Assembly (NCBI GenBank): GCA_021604565.1
Contig: BQJF01000017.1
Location: 1 to 55,908 of the forward strand
Length of the DNA stretch: 55,908 nt
Origin: Minwuia thermotolerans
GTDB taxonomy: Bacteria > Pseudomonadota > Alphaproteobacteria > Minwuiales > Minwuiaceae
Direction: 5' to 3'
Shown here one piece after another: positions 35,583 through 43,725 of this stretch (positions are counted from its first letter, which is position 1; each line of letters begins with the position of its first letter). Below the pieces are notes generated by a model. It saw only the letters and a program-made list of their open reading frames with translations, had not been told where the DNA came from and made no database searches. Position numbers and translations under genes: made by a program.

Positions 35583-37157
35583 TCAGGCTGTCGCCGGTGC
35601 CGCCGCCAGTGACCGCTTCCGCCCCCTGACCATGTGCCAGGCACCGAACAGCGCAATCAGGAAGCTGAAGGCGCTGGCCTGGAATGAGACGTGAAACCCC
35701 TGCTGGCTGGCCTGCAACAATACGGCGCGGCTCAGATGTTCCGTCGCCACGGCGGCCTGTTGCACGTCTGACAGGCCAGCGACCGCCGCCATCTCGGCAA
35801 TCTGCGCCAGATAGGCCTCCGTCACGTGATTGGAGGGATCCTGTGTCGCCGCCAGCAGGTCCTGGAAGAACCCGGTCTGCTGGTCCAGCAGGATGGCGAG
35901 CAGATTGACGCCGAACGCCCCGCCAAGCTGGCGGGTGAAGTTCATGGTCGATGACCCCTGTGCCAGCAGGTGCATGGGCAGCAGCCGCAACGACCCGGCA
36001 CTGAGCGAGGGGAAGATGAATCCCATGCCCATCCGGCTGATCATGATCAGTCCGGCCAGGGTGAGGAAGTCGGTGTTCACGTCCGCCGAGGAGAGCAGGT
36101 AGAACGACAGGGCGAACAGGGTCAGCCCGAAACCGGTGATGTAGCCCGGTTCATAACGGTCGGCCAGACGACCGGTGATCGGGATCAGGCAGATCATCGA
36201 AAGGCCTGCGGGCACCAGCAGCAGGCCCGACTGGGTCGGTGTCAGCCCCTGGATCGTCTGCACGAACAGCGGGATCAGATAGGTGGAGCCGAACAGGCCC
36301 GCACCCAGCACGAAACTGATGATCCCGGCCCCGATGAAGCCCGGTTGCAGGAAGATGCGGATCTGCAGCATCGGCAGCGGCGTCACCCGCTCCCACCATA
36401 TGAAGATGACGAAGGCCGCCCCCGCCAGGAAGAAGCGGCAGATCACCCAGGTGTCCTGCCAGCCATCGATCTGGCCGTCCGTGAAGGCTGTCAGCAGGCT
36501 GATCAGGAACCCCACCAGCAGCCCGAAACCGATCCAGTCGAACTTCGGTCGTTCGTCAGCCGTGGCGCCTGACGGCAGGAAGATCGATGACAGCAGGATG
36601 CCGATCATGGCCATCGGCACCCCGGCAAAGAAGACGTAGCGCCAGCCGAAGCCATCCACCAGCAATCCCCCAATGAATGGCCCCACCGCCGGCGCCATGA
36701 CGACGCCGACGCCATAGAGCCCCATGGCGGCGCCACGCTTTTCCGGCGGGAACACCTGATAGACCGAGACCATGGCCATGGGCTGGATCACACCCGCCGC
36801 CGCGCCCTGCAGGATGCGGCTGAGAATCAGGACGTCGGTGGACGTGCTGAGACCGCCGAGCAGACCGCCGATCAGGAACAGCCCCAGACAGAACAGCATC
36901 GTTGCACGCTGCCCGAAGGACTTCATGCACCAGTCCACCAGCAGCATCGTTCCGGTCATGGAAGCCAGGAAACCCGTGGAGAGCCACTGGGCGGTGATCT
37001 GGTCGATGCCGAAAGCACCCATGATGTCAGGAATGGCAACATTGATGATGGTTGCGGCCAGCACGGCCGAAATCGTCGTCGACATGGCCGTCAGCATGGC
37101 CAGCCAGCGATAGCCGGGGCCGAAACGCCGGAAAAGGACCTCAGTTGTTTCCGGCAT
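35583..37157 (-). CDS. emrB: DHA2 family multidrug efflux permease
   Basis: A 524-residue 14-helix permease. Motif A region is replaced by the DHA2 form CMKSFGQRATMLFC; motif C is VVMAPAVGPFIGGLLVDGFGWRYVFF. With the periplasmic adaptor EmrA and an outer-membrane channel it would pump hydrophobic compounds across both membranes. Start at ATG 37157 is chosen from homologue starts (MPETTEVLFRRFGP); it lies inside the end of emrA (17-bp overlap), so translation is coupled. The preceding marR gene completes a marR-emrA-emrB operon. No TolC-like channel gene is adjacent. Confidence 0.9.
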   Translation of the reverse strand: MPETTEVLFRRFGPGYRWLAMLTAMSTTISAVLAATIINVAIPDIMGAFGIDQITAQWLSTGFLASMTGTMLLVDWCMKSFGQRATMLFCLGLFLIGGLLGGLSTSTDVLILSRILQGAAAGVIQPMAMVSVYQVFPPEKRGAAMGLYGVGVVMAPAVGPFIGGLLVDGFGWRYVFFAGVPMAMIGILLSSIFLPSGATADERPKFDWIGFGLLVGFLISLLTAFTDGQIDGWQDTWVICRFFLAGAAFVIFIWWERVTPLPMLQIRIFLQPGFIGAGIISFVLGAGLFGSTYLIPLFVQTIQGLTPTQSGLLLVPAGLSMICLIPITGRLADRYEPGYITGFGLTLFALSFYLLSSADVNTDFLTLAGLIMISRMGMGFIFPSLSAGSLRLLPMHLLAQGSSTMNFTRQLGGAFGVNLLAILLDQQTGFFQDLLAATQDPSNHVTEAYLAQIAEMAAVAGLSDVQQAAVATEHLSRAVLLQASQQGFHVSFQASAFSFLIALFGAWHMVRGRKRSLAAAPATA

Positions 37158-38307
37158 CACCCGCACCGGCTTCACCGGCATCAATGGCGACTTCAACCAT
37201 CATGCCCGGACGCAACAGCGACCGTGGACCCTGGATGTCGATGCGAACCGGCACCCGCTGCGTCACCTTGGTGAAATTGCCGGACGGGTTCGGATTGGGC
37301 AGCAGGGCGAACTGGCTGGTGGCCGCCGGGCCGATCCAGGTGATGCGACCGGAAAGCTTCAGGTCGGGATAGGCATCTACGGTAATTGCAGCCGTCGAGC
37401 CGACCGCGAAGCGGTTGATCTCGGTTTCCTTCACGTTCGCCGCCACCCAGACGTTCTCCGGATCATGCAGCATCAGCAGCCTTGTACCGGGCCGCACGTA
37501 CTCGCCTTCCTCAACGAACGTCCGATCCACGATGCCATTGATGCCGCTGATGATATCCAGATCGGAGAGCTGCACCTCGTGCTGCTCCAGCCGCGCCTGC
37601 AGTGCCGCAGCCTCAGCGGTCAGGGCGCCGAGTTCCTGGTCGATCACCGCGACCCGGATCTCCTCCGCCTCGACCTCACCCAGTTCCGCCTCCGCTTCCC
37701 GCACGGCGGCACGTGCCTGCAGTAACTGCCGGTCGGCATTGGTGAACGTGGTCCGCAGCGCGTCCAGGCGCTGCGCCGCGATCACCTTGCGCTGGAACAG
37801 CCGTTCGCCGCGATCCAGCTCGGTCTCGGCGCTGGCACGGGTGGCACTTGCCGCGTTCTCGGCGGCGACCGCCACATCGATATGGGCCTTTGCCACCTTC
37901 AGGGCAGAACTGTTGCGCCGGATGATCAGGCTCCGCTCCGCCTCCAGCCGCGCGCGCTGGGCCACGATCCGGTCGATCTCCGCCCGCGCCTCCAGGATCC
38001 GCAGACGTACGGTGCGCTTGTCCATGCTGACCAGTACCTGACCGGGTTTCACCAGGTCACCCGTACCGACTTGCAGATCAACCACCCGCCCGGGCTCCTG
38101 CGCGCTGATCGTCACCATGTCGGAAGCGATCCGGGAATCGATGATGAAGACATGCACCTGACGGTCATGGAACCACTTGGCACCGAACCAAAGGCCGGCA
38201 CCGATCACCACAGCCAGAATGACGAGGCGGACGATGCGCCCGCGGCGGCCTTCACGGCGACCATCCTGTTGCGACATGGTCAGTTCAGGGGTCGTGGGGG
38301 CGTTCAT
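37141..38307 (-). CDS. emrA: HlyD/EmrA family membrane fusion protein
   Basis: A 388-residue periplasmic adaptor. One transmembrane helix (IVRLVILAVVIGAGLWFGA) is followed by the lipoyl half-motif DLQVGTGDLVKPGQVLVSMD, a long alpha-helical hairpin (about 90-250, heptad-rich Ala/Glu/Arg), the second half-motif and a beta-barrel ending RSLLRPGMMVEVAI. GGGGAAGG precedes the ATG at 38307, which overlaps the marR stop (ATGA). Confidence 0.92.
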   Translation of the reverse strand: MNAPTTPELTMSQQDGRREGRRGRIVRLVILAVVIGAGLWFGAKWFHDRQVHVFIIDSRIASDMVTISAQEPGRVVDLQVGTGDLVKPGQVLVSMDKRTVRLRILEARAEIDRIVAQRARLEAERSLIIRRNSSALKVAKAHIDVAVAAENAASATRASAETELDRGERLFQRKVIAAQRLDALRTTFTNADRQLLQARAAVREAEAELGEVEAEEIRVAVIDQELGALTAEAAALQARLEQHEVQLSDLDIISGINGIVDRTFVEEGEYVRPGTRLLMLHDPENVWVAANVKETEINRFAVGSTAAITVDAYPDLKLSGRITWIGPAATSQFALLPNPNPSGNFTKVTQRVPVRIDIQGPRSLLRPGMMVEVAIDAGEAGAGDAGNN

Positions 38308-38780
38308 GCGGCCTTCCCCTGTGCCGGTTCCCCGGCGCTGTCGCCGTCGAGGCGCGCGCGCATGACGTCGAAGATCTCGGTACAACGGGCGAGTTCTTCC
38401 GGCGCGAACCCCTCGGTCACTTCCTGTCGCAACTCGTCGGCGATGGCCTCGATCTCCGTCAGCACAGGGATCGCACGCTCCGTCAGATGAACTGTCTTGG
38501 CCCGCCGGTCGCTGGGATCCGCGCGCCGCTGGATCAGGCCGGCGGCCTCGAGGGAGTTCAGCAGGCGCACCAGGGTCGGCCCCTCGATCCCGATATGATC
38601 GGCAAGCCGGATCTGCTGCATGCCGTCACCGCCACGCGCGATCTGCAGCAGGGCTGTCCAGCGCGCCTGGGTCAGCCCGGTCGACCGCAAGCGCTGATCC
38701 AGCTTCCACCGCCAGCGACGCGACATCCGCACCATGGCCAGCGCAAAGCCGATCCTGATCTCGTCTTCCTGTGTGCTCAT
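38304..38780 (-). CDS. MarR family transcriptional regulator
   Basis: A 158-residue winged-helix repressor. The recognition region IRLADHIGIEGPTLVRLLNSLEAAG and the wing RRADPSDRRAKTVHLT are typical. It heads the emrAB operon, so it probably acts as an EmrR/MprA-like repressor released by hydrophobic drugs. The ATG at 38780 has no Shine-Dalgarno sequence; a TTGGTG/TAATGA promoter places transcription start at or next to the ATG, so the message may be leaderless. Confidence 0.92.
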   Translation of the reverse strand: MSTQEDEIRIGFALAMVRMSRRWRWKLDQRLRSTGLTQARWTALLQIARGGDGMQQIRLADHIGIEGPTLVRLLNSLEAAGLIQRRADPSDRRAKTVHLTERAIPVLTEIEAIADELRQEVTEGFAPEELARCTEIFDVMRARLDGDSAGEPAQGKAA

Positions 38781-38786
38781 GGGAAA

Positions 38787-38815
38787 TCATTAGCAAGCTA
38801 ATCAAATTTCACCAA
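38787..38815 (-). promoter_or_regulatory. marR-emrAB promoter (-35 TTGGTG, -10 TAATGA)
   Basis: On the minus strand TTGGTG (38815-38810) and TAATGA (38792-38787) are 17 bp apart. The -10 ends 6 bp before the marR ATG, which puts +1 at or near the A of the start codon. The operator palindrome lies across the -10 and spacer. Confidence 0.6.
38789..38802. promoter_or_regulatory. MarR-type operator ATTAGC-AA-GCTAAT
   Basis: A perfect 14-bp inverted repeat in a short AT-rich window, overlapping the proposed -10 of marR. Its TTAGC/GCTAA arms resemble many MarR-family operators. Binding by this MarR is inferred from position. Confidence 0.7.
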
Positions 38816-38875
38816 TGCGTTTCACCGGCACCGGCCATGCGGCACCCTGTCGTCCGTGACCACCCTGGCAGGCTG

Positions 38876-40840
38876 TCACCCGGCATCAATGGACACCAGC
38901 AGTGTGCGGGGGGCGACCTGAACACCTTCGTCGACTGTCACCTCCGTGACCTTGCCGGATGCGCCCGCGACGATCTCGTGCTCCATCTTCATCGCCTCCA
39001 GGATCGCGACCACCTGGCCCTTCTTCACCTGGTCACCGGGCTTCGCCAGCAGTTTCAGCACCCGCCCGTTCATCGGTGCCGCAATGGCACCGTCGCTGTC
39101 TGCCGCCGCCGCCGCGCGGTCCCGCCACGTGGTTTCCTCCGCGATCAGATCGACCGTGTCGGTCTGCAGGTGCAGCCGATCATCCACGATCACGAAGACG
39201 GCGCGATGGCTGGCCCCATCATGGCGCCAGACAATCTCGCCCGCACCGAAGCAGCAGTCGCCCAACGCCACGGAGGTCTCTCCGATGCTCACCTGATAGT
39301 CATCTCCACCGTGCCAGATCACGGAGAGTTCATGGCTCTCCCCACCCACCTCCAGCACCATCGGGCTGCGGGGTGTCTGGCCAGAACTGCGCCAGCCCTG
39401 CCAGGACGACGGCACCTCGCCCAGATGGTCGCGGAACAGGATCACTGCAGCGAGGGCCAGATCTGATTCGGTCGGTTCCGCACGGGCCAGGCTGGCCTTG
39501 GGAAACTCGGTCTCGATGAAGGCCGTTGTCGCGCCACCCGCGGCGAACGTGGCATTCTCCAGCGCGTCGATCAGAAAGCGGCGATTGGTCTCCAGACCCA
39601 GCAGTTCGGTCCGGCGCAAGGCGTTCGCCAGACGGATGCGCGCCGTATCCCGGTCCGGTCCATGCGCCATGATCTTGGCGATCATCGGATCGTAGAACGG
39701 CGTGATCTCCTGCCCCTCCGACAGGCCGGCATCGACACGCACACCCTCTCCCTCCGGGATCCGCCAGCGGTGGGCGGTGCCGGTGCGCGGCAGGAACCCC
39801 TTGGCCGGGCTCTCGGCATAGAGCCGGACCTCGATGGCATGCCCGCTCAGGCTCACCTGTTCCTGCGTCAGCGGCAGTTCGGCACCCTCCGCCACCCGGA
39901 TTTGCCATTCGACAAGGTCGGTGCCGGTGATCATTTCCGTCACCGGATGCTCCACCTGCAGGCGGGTGTTCATCTCCAGGAAATAGAAGGCCCCACTCTC
40001 GTCCAGCAGGAACTCCACCGTGCCCGCGCCGCGATAGCCGATGGATCTCGCGGCCTGCACTGCCGCGTCCCCCATGGCGGCGCGGATCTCCGGCGTCACG
40101 GCGGGGCTCGGCGCTTCCTCGATCACCTTCTGATGGCGACGCTGGACCGAACAGTCCCGTTCCCCCAGGTGAATGACGTTGCCATGAGAATCCGCAAAGA
40201 CCTGGATCTCCACATGCCGGGGGCGCACCACGGCACGCTCCAGGATCAGGCGGTCATCGCCGAAGGCGTTCTTCGCTTCCGACCGGGCCGTCTTCAGCGC
40301 CCGCTCCAGCTTCGCCGGATCATCCACCAGGCGCATGCCGCGCCCGCCACCACCGGCGCTAGCCTTCACCATCAGCGGGAAACCGATCCGTTCCGCCTCG
40401 GCCAGCAGGCGGGCGTCATCCTGCTCCGCATCCTGATAGCCCGGCACACAGGGCACGCCCGCATCGATCATGCGCAGCTTCGAGCGCGCCTTGTCACCCA
40501 TCAGGTCAATCGCCTCGATGGGCGGGCCGACAAAGGTCAGCCCCGCATCGGCGCAGGCGCTGGCAAACCCGGCGTTCTCGCTCAGGAAACCATAGCCGGG
40601 ATGCACGGCGTCCGCCCCGCTTGCCGCCACAGCCGCCAGTATCCGCTCGACCGACAGATAGCTCTCGCCCACGGGCGCCGGGCCGATCAGCACGGCCTGA
40701 TCCGCCATGGCAACATGCGGCGCACCGGTGTCAGCAGCCGAATGCACGGCCACTGTCCGTATTCCCAGGCGCTTCGCGGTGCGAATGACCCGACAGGCGA
40801 TCTCGCCACGGTTGGCAACCAGCAAGGTCCGAATGGTCAT
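38876..40840 (-). CDS. acyl-CoA carboxylase alpha subunit (biotin carboxylase + biotin carrier)
   Basis: A 654-residue biotin enzyme. Biotin carboxylase spans about 1-450: LLVANRGEIACRVIRTAKR, the Gly-rich ATP loop SAGGGGRGMRLV, HPGYGFLSENA, EMNTRLQVEHPVTE. A middle linker of about 110 residues leads to the C-terminal biotinyl domain with EAMKMEH (Lys618). This is the alpha subunit layout of 3-methylcrotonyl-, propionyl- or geranyl-CoA carboxylases. The carboxyltransferase beta subunit is not adjacent, so the acyl-CoA is undetermined. Start at 40840 is supported by GGGGAGGG. Confidence 0.9.
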   Translation of the reverse strand: MTIRTLLVANRGEIACRVIRTAKRLGIRTVAVHSAADTGAPHVAMADQAVLIGPAPVGESYLSVERILAAVAASGADAVHPGYGFLSENAGFASACADAGLTFVGPPIEAIDLMGDKARSKLRMIDAGVPCVPGYQDAEQDDARLLAEAERIGFPLMVKASAGGGGRGMRLVDDPAKLERALKTARSEAKNAFGDDRLILERAVVRPRHVEIQVFADSHGNVIHLGERDCSVQRRHQKVIEEAPSPAVTPEIRAAMGDAAVQAARSIGYRGAGTVEFLLDESGAFYFLEMNTRLQVEHPVTEMITGTDLVEWQIRVAEGAELPLTQEQVSLSGHAIEVRLYAESPAKGFLPRTGTAHRWRIPEGEGVRVDAGLSEGQEITPFYDPMIAKIMAHGPDRDTARIRLANALRRTELLGLETNRRFLIDALENATFAAGGATTAFIETEFPKASLARAEPTESDLALAAVILFRDHLGEVPSSWQGWRSSGQTPRSPMVLEVGGESHELSVIWHGGDDYQVSIGETSVALGDCCFGAGEIVWRHDGASHRAVFVIVDDRLHLQTDTVDLIAEETTWRDRAAAAADSDGAIAAPMNGRVLKLLAKPGDQVKKGQVVAILEAMKMEHEIVAGASGKVTEVTVDEGVQVAPRTLLVSIDAG

Positions 40841-41031
40841 CTGCGCCCTCCCCAAGGCAGTAATGCATTGCGGGGAGAAGCTAGAACAATGTGCGGTGAT
40901 CGGGAAGGTGTCGCGGCGCATGCGGCAGATGCAGTCCACGCGACGGGGCGCGGGCAAGACACGGACGCCAGGCGCGACGCGCTGCCGGGCGGATGGGGTG
41001 ATCCGCCGAAGTGTCACAATTGTCTGGAAAA

Positions 41032-41106
41032 CTGGAGCGGGCGATGAGATTCGAACTCACGACCCTAACCTTGGCAAGGTTATGCTCTACCCCTGAGCTA
41101 CGCCCG
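41032..41106 (-). tRNA. tRNA-Gly (anticodon GCC)
   Basis: Read on the minus strand this is a 75-nt tRNA with encoded CCA (TGG at 41032-41034), acceptor GCGGGCG paired with CGCCCGC, anticodon GCC (plus-strand GGC at 41072-41074) in stem AACCT/AGGTT, and T-loop GTTCGAATC. The sequence is typical of bacterial glycine tRNA. Confidence 0.96.
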
Positions 41107-41201
41107 CTCGCGAGGTCGGGGATTTAAGCCAGTTCGGCGGGGCTGGCAACCCCCAATTTCAGCCATTCCACAACTGGATGCCGGGTCGCCCGCCGACGGC
41201 T

Positions 41202-41594
41202 TCAGCCGGTGGGGCTTGTCGTGTCCTCGATCCCCGCTTCCGTCAGCATCTCCCGCACCTCCGCCACGACATCCTTCAGGTGGAACGGCTTGGAAAGCAC
41301 TTTCGCGGGTGCGCGGTGGCGACGGTTGGACTGCATCGCGACAGCGGCAAAACCGGTGATGAACATGACCTTGATGTTGGGGTCCGCCCGCTCGGCCCGG
41401 CGCGCCAGCTCGATTCCGTCGATCTCCGGCATCACGACGTCGGCCAGCAGCAGATCGAACCGGTTCGGCCCCAGATGCACCAGCGCCTCGATCCCGTCCC
41501 GCGCGGCGATGACCTCATGGCCATCGCGCCGCAGCGCACGTGCCAGATAGGGGCGGAGGGAATTGTCGTCTTCCGCCAGCAGAATGCGCGCCAT
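41202..41594 (-). CDS. cpdR: CpdR-like single-domain response regulator
   Basis: A 130-residue lone receiver domain. Acidic pocket Asp-Asp is in LLAEDDNS, phospho-acceptor Asp in LLLADVVMPEIDGIELARR, and Lys in KVLSKPFHLKDVV. The blocks KVMFITGFAAVA and KVLSKPFHL are diagnostic of CpdR, which when unphosphorylated primes ClpXP to degrade CtrA-pathway and other substrates at the cell pole; CckA-ChpT normally phosphorylates it. ATG 41594 opens the family sequence MARILLAEDD; an ATG at 41615 is possible. It is divergent from N-formylglutamate amidohydrolase, an arrangement seen in other alphaproteobacteria. Confidence 0.92.
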   Translation of the reverse strand: MARILLAEDDNSLRPYLARALRRDGHEVIAARDGIEALVHLGPNRFDLLLADVVMPEIDGIELARRAERADPNIKVMFITGFAAVAMQSNRRHRAPAKVLSKPFHLKDVVAEVREMLTEAGIEDTTSPTG

Positions 41595-41753
41595 GCCTTG
41601 ATCGTCCCGAGCCATTTCACTGTGTCACGGCCGACAGGGTGGCAGAACCAACCGGCCCTGCACAACTGTCCACCGCATCTGTTCAACTCACGTTAAGGCC
41701 AATTTGCGAAGAAAGCGTTGCATTGCTCCCAGATTGCCGGATAGCTGAACATC

Positions 41754-42629
41754 ATGCAGATCGACCCGCGCCTTGCCCTGATCGACCCGCCGGTGGCCAT
41801 TCACCGGCCCGCGCGCCAGACATTGCCCGTGGTTCTGACCTCCCCGCATTCCGGTCGCGACTACCCGGCACCGTTTCAGGCGGCCTCCCGCCTCGACGCA
41901 GTTGCCCTCCGGAAATCGGAGGACAGCTTTGTCGAGGAGATCTTCCTGGCCGCCAGCCGTCTGGGTGCCCCGCTGCTGCGGGCCCGGTTTCCCAGGGCCT
42001 ATTGCGATGTGAACAGGGAACCCTACGAACTGGACCCGACCATGTTCGACGACGACCTGCCTGCGCATGCCAACACCAGTTCGGTTCGCGTGGCCGGGGG
42101 CCTGGGCACGATTGCCCGGGTGGTGGCGGGGGGCGAGGACATCTATCGCGCCAAACTGCCCTACGCGGAGGCGGAGCGGCGCATCCGACACTACTACCGT
42201 CCCTACCATGCCGCGCTGGCGGAACTGATCGACACCACGCTGGAGCAGTTCGGGCAGTGCATCCTGATCGACTGCCACTCCATGCCCTCCATCGCGATGC
42301 CGGTGGCGGGGCGGAGGATCGGCGACAGGCCGGACATCGTGCTGGGCGACCGGTTCGGCACATCCTGCCACCGCGACCTGACCGACAGGGTCGAGACCGA
42401 ACTCAGCGGCCTCGGCTATCGCGTCGGTCGCAACGCGCCCTATGCCGGCGGCTTCACCACTGCACATTACGGGCGTCCCGCGACGGGACTGCATGCGCTT
42501 CAGATCGAGATCAACCGCGCCCTCTACATGGACGAGGCCCGGTTCACCCGCCGCCCTGAACTGCACCGGATCAGTCAGGACATGGCTGAAATGGTGCGGC
42601 GCATCATGTCAGGCATCTCGCTCGGCTGA
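41754..42629 (+). CDS. N-formylglutamate amidohydrolase
   Basis: A 291-residue amidohydrolase that cleaves N-formylglutamate to formate and glutamate (last step of one histidine-degradation route). Family motifs in order: LTSPHSGRDYPAPF, SEDSFVEEIF, FPRAYCDVNREPYELDP, LIDCHSMPS and GLHALQIEINRALYMDE. No hut genes adjoin it, so a general deformylase role is possible. Divergent from cpdR. Confidence 0.92.
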   Translation: MQIDPRLALIDPPVAIHRPARQTLPVVLTSPHSGRDYPAPFQAASRLDAVALRKSEDSFVEEIFLAASRLGAPLLRARFPRAYCDVNREPYELDPTMFDDDLPAHANTSSVRVAGGLGTIARVVAGGEDIYRAKLPYAEAERRIRHYYRPYHAALAELIDTTLEQFGQCILIDCHSMPSIAMPVAGRRIGDRPDIVLGDRFGTSCHRDLTDRVETELSGLGYRVGRNAPYAGGFTTAHYGRPATGLHALQIEINRALYMDEARFTRRPELHRISQDMAEMVRRIMSGISLG

Positions 42630-42651
42630 GGGTCAGTTGCCGCCACAAGGC

Positions 42652-42743
42652 AAAAAAATAGGCCGCCCCGTTGCCGGGACGGCCCAAGTCTAGGGAGGAA
42701 ACGCCCAATCAGGGCCACGGCAGAGAGCAGACTCTCATGCCGC
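42652..42743 (-). ncRNA. candidate trans-acting small RNA with anti-Shine-Dalgarno core
   Basis: No minus-strand gene lies here, yet the minus strand shows a complete sRNA transcription unit of about 92 nt. A 5' hairpin (42742-42718: CGGCA-U-GAGAG, loop UCUG, CUCUC-UGCCG) starts right at the expected +1. A single-stranded linker carries CCUCCC (42698-42693) within GUUUCCUCCCUAGACUU. Then comes a GC-rich terminator hairpin and seven U residues after UA. A promoter fits at TTGTTT-N18-TATGCT. The layout resembles Hfq-dependent alphaproteobacterial sRNAs that mask ribosome sites (AbcR and alpha-r14 families), but I cannot assign a family. Confidence 0.65.
42661..42684 (-). terminator. intrinsic terminator (minus strand)
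   Basis: A 10-bp stem with one mismatch (GGCCGTCCCG/CGGGGCGGCC, four-base loop) is followed on the minus strand by TA and seven T residues (plus-strand A-run 42652-42658). On the plus strand there is no T-run, so it ends a minus-strand transcript. Confidence 0.75.
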
Positions 42744-42750
42744 AGGAGCG

Positions 42751-42780
42751 AGCATATCTCGCAATTGCGAAAAGAAACAA
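42751..42780 (-). promoter_or_regulatory. putative promoter of the small RNA
   Basis: On the minus strand TTGTTT (42780-42775) and TATGCT (42756-42751) are 18 bp apart in a locally AT-rich stretch. The predicted start near G 42743 coincides with the base before the 5' hairpin. Confidence 0.5.
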
Positions 42781-42857
42781 GGGAAATATTTCCGCGAGGG
42801 AATTCGCACCTGTTCCTGTCTGCCCGAACTGGCCCGGCGTTTGCTGTTCTGGAACCC

Positions 42858-43580
42858 ATGAAAAAATTCAGCCACATCCCCGACTGCACTCCCCTGGCCC
42901 TGATCTGCGGCCTGGTCGTGCTCGTGCTTGCCCTGCCTGTTGCGGCGAAACCCGTGGAAACCGAGGCGCGGGCATCCATCTGCCGTGATGCGGCGCTGGC
43001 TGCGGAGCGTCGCCACAATATCCCCAGCGGGTTGCTGGCCGCGGTCGCCGTGGTCGAATCTGGCCGGGCAATTCGTGCCGGGGCGGACATTTCTGCCTGG
43101 CCATGGACAATTCATGCCGAGGGCCGGGGCCGCTGGCATGACGCGAAGTCGGAAGCGGTTGCCGCCGTGCGCTCGCTGAAGGCAAAGGGCGTGAAGAACA
43201 TCGATGTCGGCTGCATGCAGGTAAACCTGCGCTACCACCCGGAAGCCTTCGACGATCTGGAGGGGGCGTTCGATCCGGCGACAAACGTCGAATATGCCGC
43301 GACCTTCGTGAAACAGCTCTTTGCGGAGACCCGATCCTGGTCGCGGGCGATCTCGTTCTACCATAACCGCGAGCCGAAACGCGCCAATGCCTACCGCCGC
43401 AAGGTCATGGCCGCCTGGGCCGGAGAGCGCCAGCATGCCGTGAACCAGATCCGGCTGGCCAGCAAGCCCGCCAGCGGCGTGAGGTTCCGCACCAGTTCAA
43501 GCCAGGTGCGCAACCTGCGCCTGCGCCCCTCACCCTATATCAGCGTGAAATCCGGCAAGCCGCGCATTCGCGGCTACTGA
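42858..43580 (+). CDS. lytic transglycosylase-like (SLT domain) exported protein
   Basis: A 240-residue periplasmic protein: a signal peptide (about 1-30, ending ALPVAAKP), then a short SLT/lysozyme-like domain with NIPSGLLAAVAVVESG (catalytic Glu68), the IDVGCMQVNLRYH motif and the late FYHNREPKRANAYRRKVMA helix. It should cleave the peptidoglycan glycan chain. The C-terminus is a basic disordered tail. The start ATG at 42858 is chosen because it directly precedes the signal peptide; in-frame upstream starts add non-signal sequence. Similar to transglycosylases associated with secretion systems, though none is nearby. Confidence 0.88.
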   Translation: MKKFSHIPDCTPLALICGLVVLVLALPVAAKPVETEARASICRDAALAAERRHNIPSGLLAAVAVVESGRAIRAGADISAWPWTIHAEGRGRWHDAKSEAVAAVRSLKAKGVKNIDVGCMQVNLRYHPEAFDDLEGAFDPATNVEYAATFVKQLFAETRSWSRAISFYHNREPKRANAYRRKVMAAWAGERQHAVNQIRLASKPASGVRFRTSSSQVRNLRLRPSPYISVKSGKPRIRGY

Positions 43581-43642
43581 GCCGTCTGCATCGGCGCAAG
43601 GCAAGCCGTCAGCAAGGTTGCGCGACACCTTTCCCGTCGCTG

Positions 43643-43682
43643 ATTTCAGGAACATGACACTGTCTTCGTTCTGAAATATTGC
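43643..43682 (+). promoter_or_regulatory. putative arsC promoter with ATTTCAG/CTGAAAT inverted repeat
   Basis: ATGACA (43654-43659) and TATTGC (43677-43682) are 17 bp apart about 45 bp upstream of arsC. Seven-base inverted arms (43643-43649 and 43671-43677) bracket the -35 and spacer, a layout fitting a repressor site. No arsR gene is adjacent. Confidence 0.4.
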
Positions 43683-43725
43683 TGCGTCATAAGGCACCCG
43701 GATGTTCTGCCAGCGGGAGGGTGCC

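Noticed and set aside
41681-41703. Possible CtrA site between cpdR and N-formylglutamate amidohydrolase
   Set aside because: Only one good half (TTAAC on the minus strand) is present; the other half at the seven-base spacing reads GCAA instead of TTAA.
42651-42700. The A-run and hairpin as a plus-strand terminator for N-formylglutamate amidohydrolase
   Set aside because: On the plus strand the hairpin is preceded by A residues and not followed by T residues, so intrinsic termination works only for a minus-strand RNA.
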